Positions 16,152 to 23,733 of a DNA stretch of 64,000 nucleotides are shown here, piece after piece (the stretch's first letter is position 1; each line of letters starts with the position of its first letter). The position numbers and the translations under genes were made by a program. This DNA comes from Amycolatopsis marina (lineage in GTDB: Bacteria; Actinomycetota; Actinomycetes; Mycobacteriales; Pseudonocardiaceae), in the NCBI RefSeq assembly GCF_900111885.1, contig NZ_FOKG01000015.1, positions 94,800 to 158,799 of the forward strand, in the 5' to 3' direction. The notes under the pieces were generated by a model that did not search any database, was not told where the DNA came from, and saw nothing but the letters and a program-made list of their open reading frames with translations.

Positions 16152-16313
16152 CTAGGCGAACACGCTGCTGACAAAACTGATCACCGACTCTGCCGCGTCG
16201 CGGAGGAATCCGATGATGTTCGATACGAGCCCGGCCGCGCCAGCAGGCTGGGCGATCACGAAGTAGAGCACCAGCGCGATCCCCGCGAATGTGAGGAGCT
16301 TCTTGACGTCCAC
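16152..16313 (-). CDS. 53-residue membrane peptide upstream of PH-domain gene
   Basis: A short reading frame starting at the GTG at 16313 with GGAGCG just upstream. It begins MDVKKLLTFAGIALVLYFVI, continues AQPAGAAGLVSNIIGFL and ends SVISFVSSVFA. It has one clear membrane segment near the N-terminus and an amphipathic second half. Codon third positions are GC-rich as in neighbouring genes, and it is only 19 bp from the PH-domain gene in the same direction, so it is probably a real small protein and partner. I recall similar short proteins at this place in actinomycetes but cannot name a family. Confidence 0.65.
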   Translation of the reverse strand: MDVKKLLTFAGIALVLYFVIAQPAGAAGLVSNIIGFLRDAAESVISFVSSVFA

Positions 16314-16648
16314 GACGCTCCATCCCGTTTCTGTGTCAGACCTGCATCGTCAGGTAACCACTAAGTTTGTACCGCACTGCGGTGCGTTACGGGAGGTAAG
16401 TCCCGCGCTTGGGGCAGTAACGACCCCAGAAGTCACCCGATTACCACGGAGAGTGATCATTTTCCGGTGATGTGGACAACAGTCAGGCACTCTACTCAGC
16501 GTGCCACCGGCAGTAGTCGTCGCCGAGGGGTCGGTGTCGTGCCGACCTGCACGGAGATTCCTCCCCTGGACCAGCGATTTGTCCCGTTTCGTCGCCCACG
16601 GAGGTGTGGTTTCCGTCACTCACGGCCGGATGCGAACGGTGATCAACG
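16314..16648. other. Divergent intergenic region
   Basis: 335 bp between the 53-aa peptide gene (minus) and the NUDIX gene (plus). I see no reading frame with a ribosome site. It contains the small inverted repeat ACCGCACTGCGGT (16372-16384), and it is lower in GC than its flanks, as expected for promoters of both units. No clear operator is recognised. Confidence 0.5.
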
Positions 16649-17047
16649 ATGACCGCCGTCCGTTGCGTCGGTGCCATCGTTCACGACCAGCAGGGCAGGC
16701 TGCTGCTGATCCGGCGCGGGAACGAACCCTCTCGCGGGCTCTGGTCCCTGCCTGGCGGGAAAGTCGAACAGGGCGAGTCCGACGCCGTAGCGGTGGTCAG
16801 GGAACTGCGCGAGGAGACCGGGCTGGACGGCGTGGCGGGCGCGCTGGCCGGTCAGGTGGTGCGCGGACCGTACGAGATCTACGACTACGTCTGCCGAGCG
16901 ACGGGCGGCACGTTGCGAGCGGGCGACGACGCCGAGGCCGTCCGCTGGGTCGACGCGGCGGCGTTCACCGAGTTCGAGGCCGCCGGGGCGCTCGCCGACG
17001 GCCTCGCCGAGGCCCTCCGCGGCTGGGACGCGCTGCCCCGGCGCTGA
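16649..17047 (+). CDS. NUDIX hydrolase
   Basis: 132 residues. A complete Nudix box occupies about residues 35-57 (LPGGKVEQGESD then VRELREETGL), preceded by LLLIRRGNEPSRGLWSLPG. Such proteins hydrolyse nucleoside diphosphate derivatives, for example oxidised nucleotides or ADP-ribose, with a magnesium-bound REXXEE helix. The length is the minimum single domain, so the exact substrate cannot be set. It stands alone, converging on the acyl-CoA ligase gene with 17 bp between the stops. Confidence 0.9.
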   Translation: MTAVRCVGAIVHDQQGRLLLIRRGNEPSRGLWSLPGGKVEQGESDAVAVVRELREETGLDGVAGALAGQVVRGPYEIYDYVCRATGGTLRAGDDAEAVRWVDAAAFTEFEAAGALADGLAEALRGWDALPRR

Positions 17048-17064
17048 GGCCGTTTCCAGGCAGC

Positions 17065-18657
17065 TCAGCCCTCACGCAGCACGAACTTCTGGATCTTGCC
17101 GGTCGAGGTTTTCGGCAGCTCGGCGACGAACTCCACCCTGTCGGGCACCTTGTACCCGGCGATCCGGGCCCGCACGTGCTCGCGCAGCTCCGGGGCGGCC
17201 GCCTCGTGCCCCGCCCGCAGCACGACGTAGGCCTTTGGTCGCTCACCCCACTTCTCGTCGGGCACCCCGACCACGGCCACCTCCAGCACGGCCGGGTGGG
17301 AATCGATGGCGGCCTCGACCTCGATCGTGGAGATGTTCTCGCCACCGGAGATGATGATGTCCTTGGCCCTGTCCCGCAGCTCGATGTAGCCGTCGGAGTG
17401 CCAGACCCCGAGATCCCCCGAGTGAAACCAGCCACCGTGGAAGGCGGTCGCCGTGGCGTCGGGGTCGGCGAAGTAGCCCGACATGACGTTGTTCCCGCGC
17501 ATCACCACCTCGCCCATGGTGACGCCGTCCCTCGGCACGTCGCGCAGGTCGCCGTCGACCACCCTGACCCCGTCGGTGACCACCATTCCGACGCCCTGCC
17601 GGGCGAGCAGCCTGCTGCGGGCCTCGACATCGAGCACAGCCCATCCGTCCTGGTATTCGCACACCGTGTACGGCCCGTAGGTCTCGGTCAGCCCGTAGAC
17701 GTGCACCAGACGGGTACCCAGCTCGGCCATTCGGGAGATCACCGTGGGACTCGGCGGTGCCCCCGCTGTGGTGACGACGACCTCGCGGTCGAGTGGATGC
17801 GCGTCCTCGTGGTTGGCGATGGTGACCAGGACGGTGGGCGCGCCGTTGAGGTGGGTGATGCCCTCCGTGTCGAGCAGCCGCCAGATCTCCCCGCCGTCCA
17901 CCGCGCGCAGGCAGACATGGGTGCCGCCAACCGCGGTGACGGCCCAGGTGGTGCACCACCCGTTGCAGTGGAACATCGGCAGCGTCCACAGGTAGCGGGA
18001 CTCGGGGGTGTGCCGGGAGTGGATCACCTCGGCGAGCGCGTTCAGGTACGCACCCCGGTGGTGGTACATCACGCCCTTCGGCTTGCCGGTGGTTCCCGAG
18101 GTGTAGTTGATCGAGATCGTGGCGCGCTCGTCCGCCACCGTCCACGGCAGCGGCTCGTCGTCGCCCTTCGCGACGAGGTCGGCGTAGGAGATGCCGCCGA
18201 CAGCCGGGTCGGCGGCGGCTCCCGATGCTGGGTCGGTCACGGTGACGATCTCGCGCACACCAAGGTCATCGGCAACGGGCGCGATCGACGGATGCAGGGC
18301 CGAGTCCACGACCAGCAGCTTCGCCCCGCAGTGCCGCACGATGTGCTGGATTTCGGCAGGGGCGAGCCGGGTGTTGATCGCCACCAGCACCGCGCCGGCC
18401 AGCGGCACGGCGAAGTGCGCGACCAGCATTTCCGGGATGTTCGGCAACAGGTACGCGACCCGGTCCCCCTGCTCGATTCCACCGGCGCGCAGCGCCCGTG
18501 CCACCCTGGTCGTCTCCCCGGCGAACTCGCGATAGGTGATCCGCCGGTCCCCGTAGACGATGGCCGTCCGGTCGGCGAAGACCTCGCCCGACCGTTCCAG
18601 GAACGTCAGCGGGGTCAACGGGGTGAACGAGACGTCCTCGTCAGCGGTAGCTCCCAT
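17065..18657 (-). CDS. Acyl-CoA synthetase (AMP-forming)
   Basis: 530 residues. Adenylation-superfamily motifs are A3 YTSGTTGKPKGV (about 180), LPMFHCNGW (230), A5 GLTETYGP (about 310), A7 SGDLGVWHSDGYIELRDRAKD (about 410) and the C-terminal catalytic lysine in PKTSTGKIQKF. The sequence resembles the medium-chain / methylmercaptopropionate-type ligases (AlkK, DmdB) rather than long-chain FadD, an assignment by resemblance only. It would activate a carboxylic acid to acyl-CoA through an acyl-AMP. ATG at 18657. An unrelated long frame on the plus strand here is its shadow. Confidence 0.9.
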   Translation of the reverse strand: MGATADEDVSFTPLTPLTFLERSGEVFADRTAIVYGDRRITYREFAGETTRVARALRAGGIEQGDRVAYLLPNIPEMLVAHFAVPLAGAVLVAINTRLAPAEIQHIVRHCGAKLLVVDSALHPSIAPVADDLGVREIVTVTDPASGAAADPAVGGISYADLVAKGDDEPLPWTVADERATISINYTSGTTGKPKGVMYHHRGAYLNALAEVIHSRHTPESRYLWTLPMFHCNGWCTTWAVTAVGGTHVCLRAVDGGEIWRLLDTEGITHLNGAPTVLVTIANHEDAHPLDREVVVTTAGAPPSPTVISRMAELGTRLVHVYGLTETYGPYTVCEYQDGWAVLDVEARSRLLARQGVGMVVTDGVRVVDGDLRDVPRDGVTMGEVVMRGNNVMSGYFADPDATATAFHGGWFHSGDLGVWHSDGYIELRDRAKDIIISGGENISTIEVEAAIDSHPAVLEVAVVGVPDEKWGERPKAYVVLRAGHEAAAPELREHVRARIAGYKVPDRVEFVAELPKTSTGKIQKFVLREG

Positions 18658-18718
18658 CGCTCAATAGTGGAGCGCCGGATGGGACCCGACAATCTCTAGG
18701 TGGAGACACCCGCCGGGC

Positions 18719-19822
18719 TTACCCCGCCAGCCAGGTCATCCGCTGCCCGTGCCCCTGCGTCTTCGCCAGCGGCTGGGCGCGGACCGTGCCCTCCACCCAC
18801 GTCGCCAGCCCGAGCACGAACTCCTCCGGAGCGGCGAGGTCGTCCCTGCCGGGCAGTACGTAGCCGAGGCCTGCCTTGTAGGCCTCCTCGCTGATCCACC
18901 ACAGTGGACGCTGTATGGCCAGCCCACGCAGTGCGTCCACGAACTCCTGCTGCCGCCGCTGCGGCAGGTACGGCAGCACGTGACTGGTGATCACCAGCAG
19001 CGGCAGCTCGGCGGGCAGTCGTGCCGCGGCGGCCGCGAGGTCGTCGACGGCGTCGCCGGTCATCAGCTCGGGCGGGTCCTTGCGCTGGGCCGCGGCAGCC
19101 GTGCGCAGAAGGCGGATCCGGTCCGGCTGGTCCGCCCACACACAGGCCTCCAGCCAGGCGAGCTCGTCCTCGTCACCCGCGTTCACCGGCGCCCTGTCCA
19201 GCCCGAGCTTGGCGCCGACGGCGAGTTTCTTGGGCAACTTCGGCAGCGTCGCCCCCGGCGCCAGTTCCATGGCGCAGTGCAGCCCGACAGCGGCCTTCGC
19301 GGGCCCGGCGGTCAGCTGCTCCCCACCGTCGCACTGATAGCGGTAACCGAACTTGTCCAGGCCCAGCAGCAGGCCCGCACTGCAACCGATCTCCAGCAGG
19401 GCGACCTTGCCGCCCGCCTGTTTCGCGGCCAGCGACACACCGGGGTAGAGCAGCGCCGCACGCCGGACCTCATTGGTCTGGGTGAAACGATGCGCCACCA
19501 GTTCGCGGACCTGCTCCGCCCGCTCCAGCAGGAACGACCGGAACAGCGGCCAGGTCTCCGAGTCCACGCCGTCGAAGCCGCCCAGCGACGGGTAGTACCG
19601 CGAGAGCGGATGGATCGGATCGGCCTGGATCAGCCGGTGCGCCACGGCCAGCAGCAGCGTCGGACGGGCATCGGCGGGTGCCGCGGCCGCGAGCAGGCTG
19701 GCGACCGCGTCGTCCTCGGCGGCCTTGAGGGCAAGGTGCTCGTACAGCGGGGAGTTGCCCGCCGCATCGGTCTCGGCGAACCGGCGCAGCCGGTGCTTGA
19801 TCTCCTCGAGCAGATCACTCAT
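18719..19822 (-). CDS. DUF2332 domain protein
   Basis: 367 residues. It opens HRLRRFAETDAAGNSPLYEHLA and has the family-typical LEIGCSAGLLLGLDKFGYRY (about 140) and VTSHVLPYLP. The GCSAGL loop looks like a SAM-binding glycine motif, and DUF2332 is thought to resemble methyltransferases, but no activity is known to me. The start ATG at 19822 has no strong ribosome site; its upstream sequence is part of a 56-bp duplication shared with the 3' end of the MaoC gene. Same strand as MaoC, 116 bp downstream. Confidence 0.8.
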   Translation of the reverse strand: MSDLLEEIKHRLRRFAETDAAGNSPLYEHLALKAAEDDAVASLLAAAAPADARPTLLLAVAHRLIQADPIHPLSRYYPSLGGFDGVDSETWPLFRSFLLERAEQVRELVAHRFTQTNEVRRAALLYPGVSLAAKQAGGKVALLEIGCSAGLLLGLDKFGYRYQCDGGEQLTAGPAKAAVGLHCAMELAPGATLPKLPKKLAVGAKLGLDRAPVNAGDEDELAWLEACVWADQPDRIRLLRTAAAAQRKDPPELMTGDAVDDLAAAAARLPAELPLLVITSHVLPYLPQRRQQEFVDALRGLAIQRPLWWISEEAYKAGLGYVLPGRDDLAAPEEFVLGLATWVEGTVRAQPLAKTQGHGQRMTWLAG

Positions 19823-19825
19823 GGG

Positions 19826-19973
19826 GCAAGGCTCCCAACCGACGGCTTACTCATGGGGCACCGGCCGTCCCGGTTGCTCGCTGTGTCCATCGGCGTCCCT
19901 CGTCCCTCGCTCCGCGTGCAAGGCTCCCAACCGACGGCTTACTCATGGGGCACCGGCCGTCCCGGTTGCTCGC
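19826..19973. repeat. 56-bp direct repeat at MaoC 3' end (19826-19881 and 19918-19973)
   Basis: Two identical 56-bp blocks, 92 bp apart. The copy at 19918-19973 covers the last codons and stop of the MaoC gene, the other is non-coding just before the DUF2332 start. Each includes CGGCTTACTCATGGGGCACC. It appears to be a local duplication that carried the end of the gene outwards. Confidence 0.85.
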
Positions 19974-20442
19974 CGCCCCGCGACTCGCCGTACGAACGCT
20001 TCGGCACCATCACCTTGCGGCGGAAGGTGCAGACGATCAGGCCGTCCTGCTTGTAGCCGCGGGTCTCGACGTACACCACACCACGGTCGTCCTTGGACTT
20101 CGACGGCGTCTTGTCCAGCACCTCGGTCTCACCGTAGATGGTGTCGCCGTGGAACGTGGGCTTCACGTGCCGCAGCGACTCGACCTCCAGATTCGCGATC
20201 GCCTTTCCCGAGACGTCCGGCACCGACATGCCCAGCAGCAACGAGTAGATGTAGTTGCCGACCACGACGTTCTTGCCGAAGTCCGTCGTCTCCCCCGCGT
20301 AATGCGCGTCCATGTGCAGCGGGTGGTGGTTCATGGTGAGCAGGCAGAAGAGGTGGTCGTCGTACTCCGTGACCGTCTTTCCCGGCCAGTGCTTGTAGAC
20401 CGCGCCGACCTCGAACTCTTCGAAGTACCGACCGAACTGCAC
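19939..20442 (-). CDS. MaoC-family hydratase / dehydratase
   Basis: 167 residues in a single hot-dog domain. The residues fit actinomycete MaoC-like dehydratases: FEEFEVGAVYKHWPGKTVTEYD near the start, then LTMNHHPLHMD, the hydratase Asp/His region, and GNYIYSLLLGMSV. Such enzymes hydrate enoyl-CoA thioesters, either in fatty-acid breakdown or branched-acid metabolism. The GTG at 20442 follows GAGGAGGAC. The last residues and stop lie in a 56-bp block duplicated at 19826-19881, so the end may have been reshaped. Confidence 0.85.
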   Translation of the reverse strand: MQFGRYFEEFEVGAVYKHWPGKTVTEYDDHLFCLLTMNHHPLHMDAHYAGETTDFGKNVVVGNYIYSLLLGMSVPDVSGKAIANLEVESLRHVKPTFHGDTIYGETEVLDKTPSKSKDDRGVVYVETRGYKQDGLIVCTFRRKVMVPKRSYGESRGGEQPGRPVPHE

Positions 20443-20604
20443 GTTTCGTCCTCCTCGAGTAACGCGACATCGCCCTGCGCCGACATCATCTGACGCTGAG
20501 GAGTACCCTCGTTTACCGGTGTCGGCTACGTCAACGCGAGCAGCGACACGCTACGAGGGCACGAGCCTGAAGATGACCCCGGCCGGAGGAGGTGAGGAAC
20601 GCAG

Positions 20605-20682
20605 ATGAGTAGTGGCGATAGTCCGCTTCCTAGTACCACCAGCGTTCCCGCTGTTTCCGCCGGCACCGTCACGTACGGGTAG
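20605..20682 (+). CDS. Possible 25-codon leader peptide upstream of corA
   Basis: An ATG at 20605 preceded by the strong ribosome site GGAGGAGGTGAGGAAC opens 25 codons starting MSSGDSPLPSTT and ending TVTYG, stopping 98 bp before the corA start. The residues are rich in serine, threonine and proline. In Salmonella, corA has a translated leader (corL) that controls transcription elongation. This could be an unrelated analogue or simply a chance frame behind a purine-rich tract. Confidence 0.4.
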   Translation: MSSGDSPLPSTTSVPAVSAGTVTYG

Positions 20683-20780
20683 CCCGGGCAGGTCACCAGC
20701 TGGGAGCGCTGGCCACGCCGAGCGGACCGATCCGCTTGGCGCGTCGTTTCGTGCACGACGTCACAGCCAGGAGTCTCACC

Positions 20781-21866
20781 ATGCCAGCAATCCCCTCCCT
20801 CGGCAATTTGCGAGGACGCGCGGCGAACCGGGGCAACAAGGTGCGGTCACCGATCCCGGTGCCGCCCGCTGCCTACGTCGTCGACTGCGCGGTGTACGTC
20901 GACGGCGAGCGGCTGGCGGGCGACTGGACGCACTCCGCCGCCATCGAGGAGGTCCGGCGGCGGCGTGAGGGCTTCGTGTGGATCGGGCTGCACGAGCCGG
21001 ACGAGAGCCAGATCCAGGGCATCGCCGACACCTTCGGCCTGCACGAGCTCGCGGTGGAGGACGCGGTGCACGCGCACCAGCGCCCGAAGCTGGAGCGCTA
21101 CGACGACACGCTGTTCATGGTCTTCCGCACCGTGCGGTACGTGGAGCACGCGTCACCGACCACCGCGAACGAGATCGTCGAGTCGGGCGAGCTGATGGCC
21201 TTTCTCGGCACCGACTTCATCATCACGGTGCGGCACGGGAACCACTCCGGCCTGGCCCGGTTGCGCCAGGAACTGGAGTCCGACCCGGAACAGTTGGCGC
21301 ACGGCCCCGCGTCCGTGCTGCACGCGGTCGCCGACCACGTCGTCGACCACTTCCTCGATGTGACAGAGAGCATCGAGGACGACATCGACGAGATGGAGAC
21401 GCAGGTCTTCGCACCGCGCTCGCCAGTGACCTCCGAGCAGATCTACCTGATGAAGCGCGAGGTGCTGGAACTGCGCAGGGCGGTGATGCCGCTGGCCATG
21501 CCGTTGCGCAGGCTCTCCGAGGGCTACACCCGCCTCGTTCCCGACGATGTCCGGTCGTACTTCCGCAACGTGCACGACCACCTGACCAACGTGTCCGAGC
21601 GCGTCGCCGGCTTCGACGAGCTGCTCACCACGCTCGTCGACGCGACCCTGGCCAAGATCACGCTGCAGCTCAACAGCGACATGCGCAAGATCACCGCCTG
21701 GGCCGCGATCATCGCGGTTCCGACCGCGCTGGCCGGGATCTACGGGATGAACTTCGACTACATGCCCGAACTGAACCTGCGCTACGGCTACCCGATGACG
21801 GTGGCCGTGATCCTCGGCATCTGCCTGCTGCTCTACCGAATATTCCGAAAGAACCGATGGCTCTAG
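20781..21866 (+). CDS. corA: CorA-type magnesium / cobalt channel
   Basis: 361 residues. A large N-terminal cytoplasmic alpha/beta domain and long helices (about residues 30-300) are followed by two membrane helices at the C-terminus. The first ends with the signature YGMNFDYMPEL and the second is MTVAVILGICLLLYRIF. The CorA pentamer carries Mg2+ or Co2+ inwards. I chose the ATG at 20781 (MPAIPSLGNL) over an upstream in-frame start because homologues begin near here. A possible leader peptide lies upstream and a 38-residue membrane peptide 54 bp downstream. Rv1239c, the mycobacterial corA, is near lpqY-sugABC, as here. Confidence 0.92.
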   Translation: MPAIPSLGNLRGRAANRGNKVRSPIPVPPAAYVVDCAVYVDGERLAGDWTHSAAIEEVRRRREGFVWIGLHEPDESQIQGIADTFGLHELAVEDAVHAHQRPKLERYDDTLFMVFRTVRYVEHASPTTANEIVESGELMAFLGTDFIITVRHGNHSGLARLRQELESDPEQLAHGPASVLHAVADHVVDHFLDVTESIEDDIDEMETQVFAPRSPVTSEQIYLMKREVLELRRAVMPLAMPLRRLSEGYTRLVPDDVRSYFRNVHDHLTNVSERVAGFDELLTTLVDATLAKITLQLNSDMRKITAWAAIIAVPTALAGIYGMNFDYMPELNLRYGYPMTVAVILGICLLLYRIFRKNRWL

Positions 21867-21920
21867 GGCACATCGCCCTCCCCGCGTCGTTGCTTCCTTC
21901 TGACCTGTTCGGAGTACGCC

Positions 21921-22037
21921 ATGCCACGCATGTTCACCAACCTGAAGTTCTGGGCCCTGACGGTCGCCATCATCTGGATCGCGGTCGTGACCGCGGTCAT
22001 CACCATCAACCCCGAGTTCGCCCACGTCCCGCAGTGA
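21921..22037 (+). CDS. 38-residue single-span membrane peptide after corA
   Basis: ATG at 21921, 38 codons. It starts MPRMFTNLKFWALTVAIIWI, so one strong membrane segment of about 20 residues, and ends NPEFAHVPQ. There is a weak GGAG 10 bp before the start. The third codon positions are strongly G/C, like real genes here. The 54-bp spacing after corA suggests the same transcript. Small single-span peptides often adjust transporters, but that is a guess here. Confidence 0.5.
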   Translation: MPRMFTNLKFWALTVAIIWIAVVTAVITINPEFAHVPQ

Positions 22038-22052
22038 CGGTGTCTTATGCAA

Positions 22053-22164
22053 ATGAGTGTTATGCACACAGGCAGGTGCGGCTACCGTGCGTATGTCACC
22101 TGCACTCGGTCGCCGCGAGCCACCCTCCGGGCGGCCCCGTCAACCGAGTTGTGCATAACCCTCA
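22053..22164 (+). promoter_or_regulatory. Conserved promoter block copy 2 with inverted operator-like copy
   Basis: 22053-22094 matches the block before the ferritin-like gene (38 of 42 bases), with TGAGnGTTATGCACA at 22054-22068 and TACCGT as a possible -10. A third copy of the 15-bp motif lies inverted at 22150-22164, 24 bp before the phosphoesterase ATG. Two inverted copies 81 bp apart would suit looping or read-through control. Confidence 0.55.
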
Positions 22165-22187
22165 CGAGCTCGCAGTAGCCTGGGGAC

Positions 22188-22862
22188 ATGCCCACGGCCC
22201 TAGTGGTTGCCGACGAGGTCGAGGAGCGGTTGTGGACCGACGCGGTCCGGTCCCTCTCCGTCGACCTCGTCCTCGGCGCCGGTGACCTGCCGTTCGACTA
22301 CCTGGAGTACCTGGCGGCCGCGCTGGATCGGCCGCTGGTGTTCGTCCCCGGCAACCACGACCCGGACCTCACCGGCTTCACCCGCTACGGCGGCCTTTCG
22401 ATGCGCAGCGGCTTTCCCGAGCGGTGGCCCGGTCCCGAAGGCGGGATCAACGCCGACGGCAGGGTGGTGGACGTCGCGGGTGTGCGGATCGCGGGCCTCG
22501 GTGGTTCGGTCCGGTACAACGAGGGGCCGAACCAGTGGACCCAGGGGCAGCAGTCCCGCAGGGCACGGCGCCTGGAATGGGCGGCTGCACGACGGCGACG
22601 GCGGGACGGCCGGGATGTGGACGTCCTGTTGACACACTCACCGCCGCGGGGCGTCGGTGACCGGGAGGACCCACCGCACCACGGCTTCGACTGTCTGCAC
22701 AGGACAGTGCAGCGGATCAGCCCGGCGTGGTTGCTGCACGGGCACATCCACCCATACGGGGAGAGCCTGCCCGAACACCGGCTCGGCGGCACTCGCGTGC
22801 GCAACGTCGTGGGGTACCACGTGATGGAGCTGCGGCAGGAGACACCAGCGGAGGCGACGTGA
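22188..22862 (+). CDS. Calcineurin-like metallophosphoesterase with altered first motif
   Basis: 224 residues. The later metallophosphoesterase motifs are clear: GAGDLPF (about 31), VPGNHDPD (about 53), LTHSPPRG (about 150) and HGHIHPYG (about 185). The usual first motif (Asp-x-His) reads VADEV, so the aspartate may be kept but the histidine is missing. This variant is typical of an actinomycete group I remember as VADEV phosphoesterases, so it may be a real subfamily. ATG at 22188. The ParB-like gene follows 16 bp later and is probably co-transcribed. Confidence 0.8.
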   Translation: MPTALVVADEVEERLWTDAVRSLSVDLVLGAGDLPFDYLEYLAAALDRPLVFVPGNHDPDLTGFTRYGGLSMRSGFPERWPGPEGGINADGRVVDVAGVRIAGLGGSVRYNEGPNQWTQGQQSRRARRLEWAAARRRRRDGRDVDVLLTHSPPRGVGDREDPPHHGFDCLHRTVQRISPAWLLHGHIHPYGESLPEHRLGGTRVRNVVGYHVMELRQETPAEAT

Positions 22863-22878
22863 GCGACCGGCAGGAGAC

Positions 22879-23727
22879 ATGAACAGCAGAGACACCGGGT
22901 TTCCCCGCGCGGACGCCGAACACGACTTCCTCCGTGCCCGCCGGAGGCAGGTGCTGTCCCGGCTGGCGAACTGGCTGCGCAGGGAGCCCGACGACGTCAA
23001 CATCATGCTGCCCTTCCACGAGGTCGTCGACGCACTGGGCTGGGAGGGCGAGCGAAGGATCGGCCTGCGGGTGATCCGGCTGGACTCCATCGTCGGCAGT
23101 GTGGATCGCGGCCGTGATTTCGACCGGCGGTTCCGGCCGACCTCGGGGCGGGTACGCGAACGCTGGGAACGGCTGGCGCTCGCCGCCCGGCGCGGCGAGA
23201 GCATCCCGCCGATCGAGGTCTACCGCGTCGGCGACCTGCACTTCATCATCGACGGACACCACAGGGTCTCCGTCGCCCACTCCATGCGATTGTCCACAAT
23301 AGACGCATTCGTGACCGAGGTCAGGACGAAACTGAACCCCAGTGGTATCCGGTATCGGGGCGACCTGATCGTCAAGGACTACCGCAGGCTCTTCCTGGAG
23401 CGGGTACCGCTGACCGGGCAGGCGCGCGCCGCCGTCATCCTCACCGATCCCTGGGACTACGCCGAACTCGGCGAACATGTGGAGGCATGGGGCTTCCGGC
23501 TGATGCAGGACGACGGCGTGTTCCACGACCGGGCCACCGTCGCGGCCAGGTGGTTCGCCGACGAGTACCAGCCGGTGGTGCAGATGCTGCACCAGGCCGA
23601 TCTGGTCGGCGACCGCACCGAGGCCGAGGCGTACATGTGGGTGGCGGGCGAGCGCTACCGGCTCATCCGGACGCACCGCTGGGACGACGACGTCATCGAG
23701 GCCGTGCGTTCACAGCGCATGCAGTAG
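22879..23727 (+). CDS. ParB/sulfiredoxin-fold protein
   Basis: 282 residues. The ParB-like core is at about residues 100-140: SIPPIEVYRVGDLHFIIDGH, where the GHHR loop is the nucleotide-binding and catalytic site of the ParB/Srx fold. The N-terminus is a basic helix (FLRARRRQVLSRLANWLRRE). No helix-turn-helix typical of chromosome ParB follows, so it is not the chromosome-partition ParB. The ATG at 22879 follows GGCAGGAGAC. It lies 16 bp after the phosphoesterase, probably one operon driven by the block at 22053. Its target is unknown. Confidence 0.75.
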   Translation: MNSRDTGFPRADAEHDFLRARRRQVLSRLANWLRREPDDVNIMLPFHEVVDALGWEGERRIGLRVIRLDSIVGSVDRGRDFDRRFRPTSGRVRERWERLALAARRGESIPPIEVYRVGDLHFIIDGHHRVSVAHSMRLSTIDAFVTEVRTKLNPSGIRYRGDLIVKDYRRLFLERVPLTGQARAAVILTDPWDYAELGEHVEAWGFRLMQDDGVFHDRATVAARWFADEYQPVVQMLHQADLVGDRTEAEAYMWVAGERYRLIRTHRWDDDVIEAVRSQRMQ

Positions 23728-23733
23728 GTCCGG

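Noticed and set aside
16501..18699. 732-residue open frame on the plus strand
   Set aside because: Low-complexity text opposite the acyl-CoA ligase, which has all motifs; it is an antisense shadow of GC-rich codons.
20526..20756. 76-residue minus-strand frame upstream of corA
   Set aside because: No ribosome site and no recognisable features; covers the corA leader region.
22054..22164. DnaA-box-like TTATGCACA sites suggesting a replication origin
   Set aside because: Only two here and one at 7.6 kb, no dnaA, dnaN or AT-rich unwinding zone; the longer conserved block fits a promoter better.
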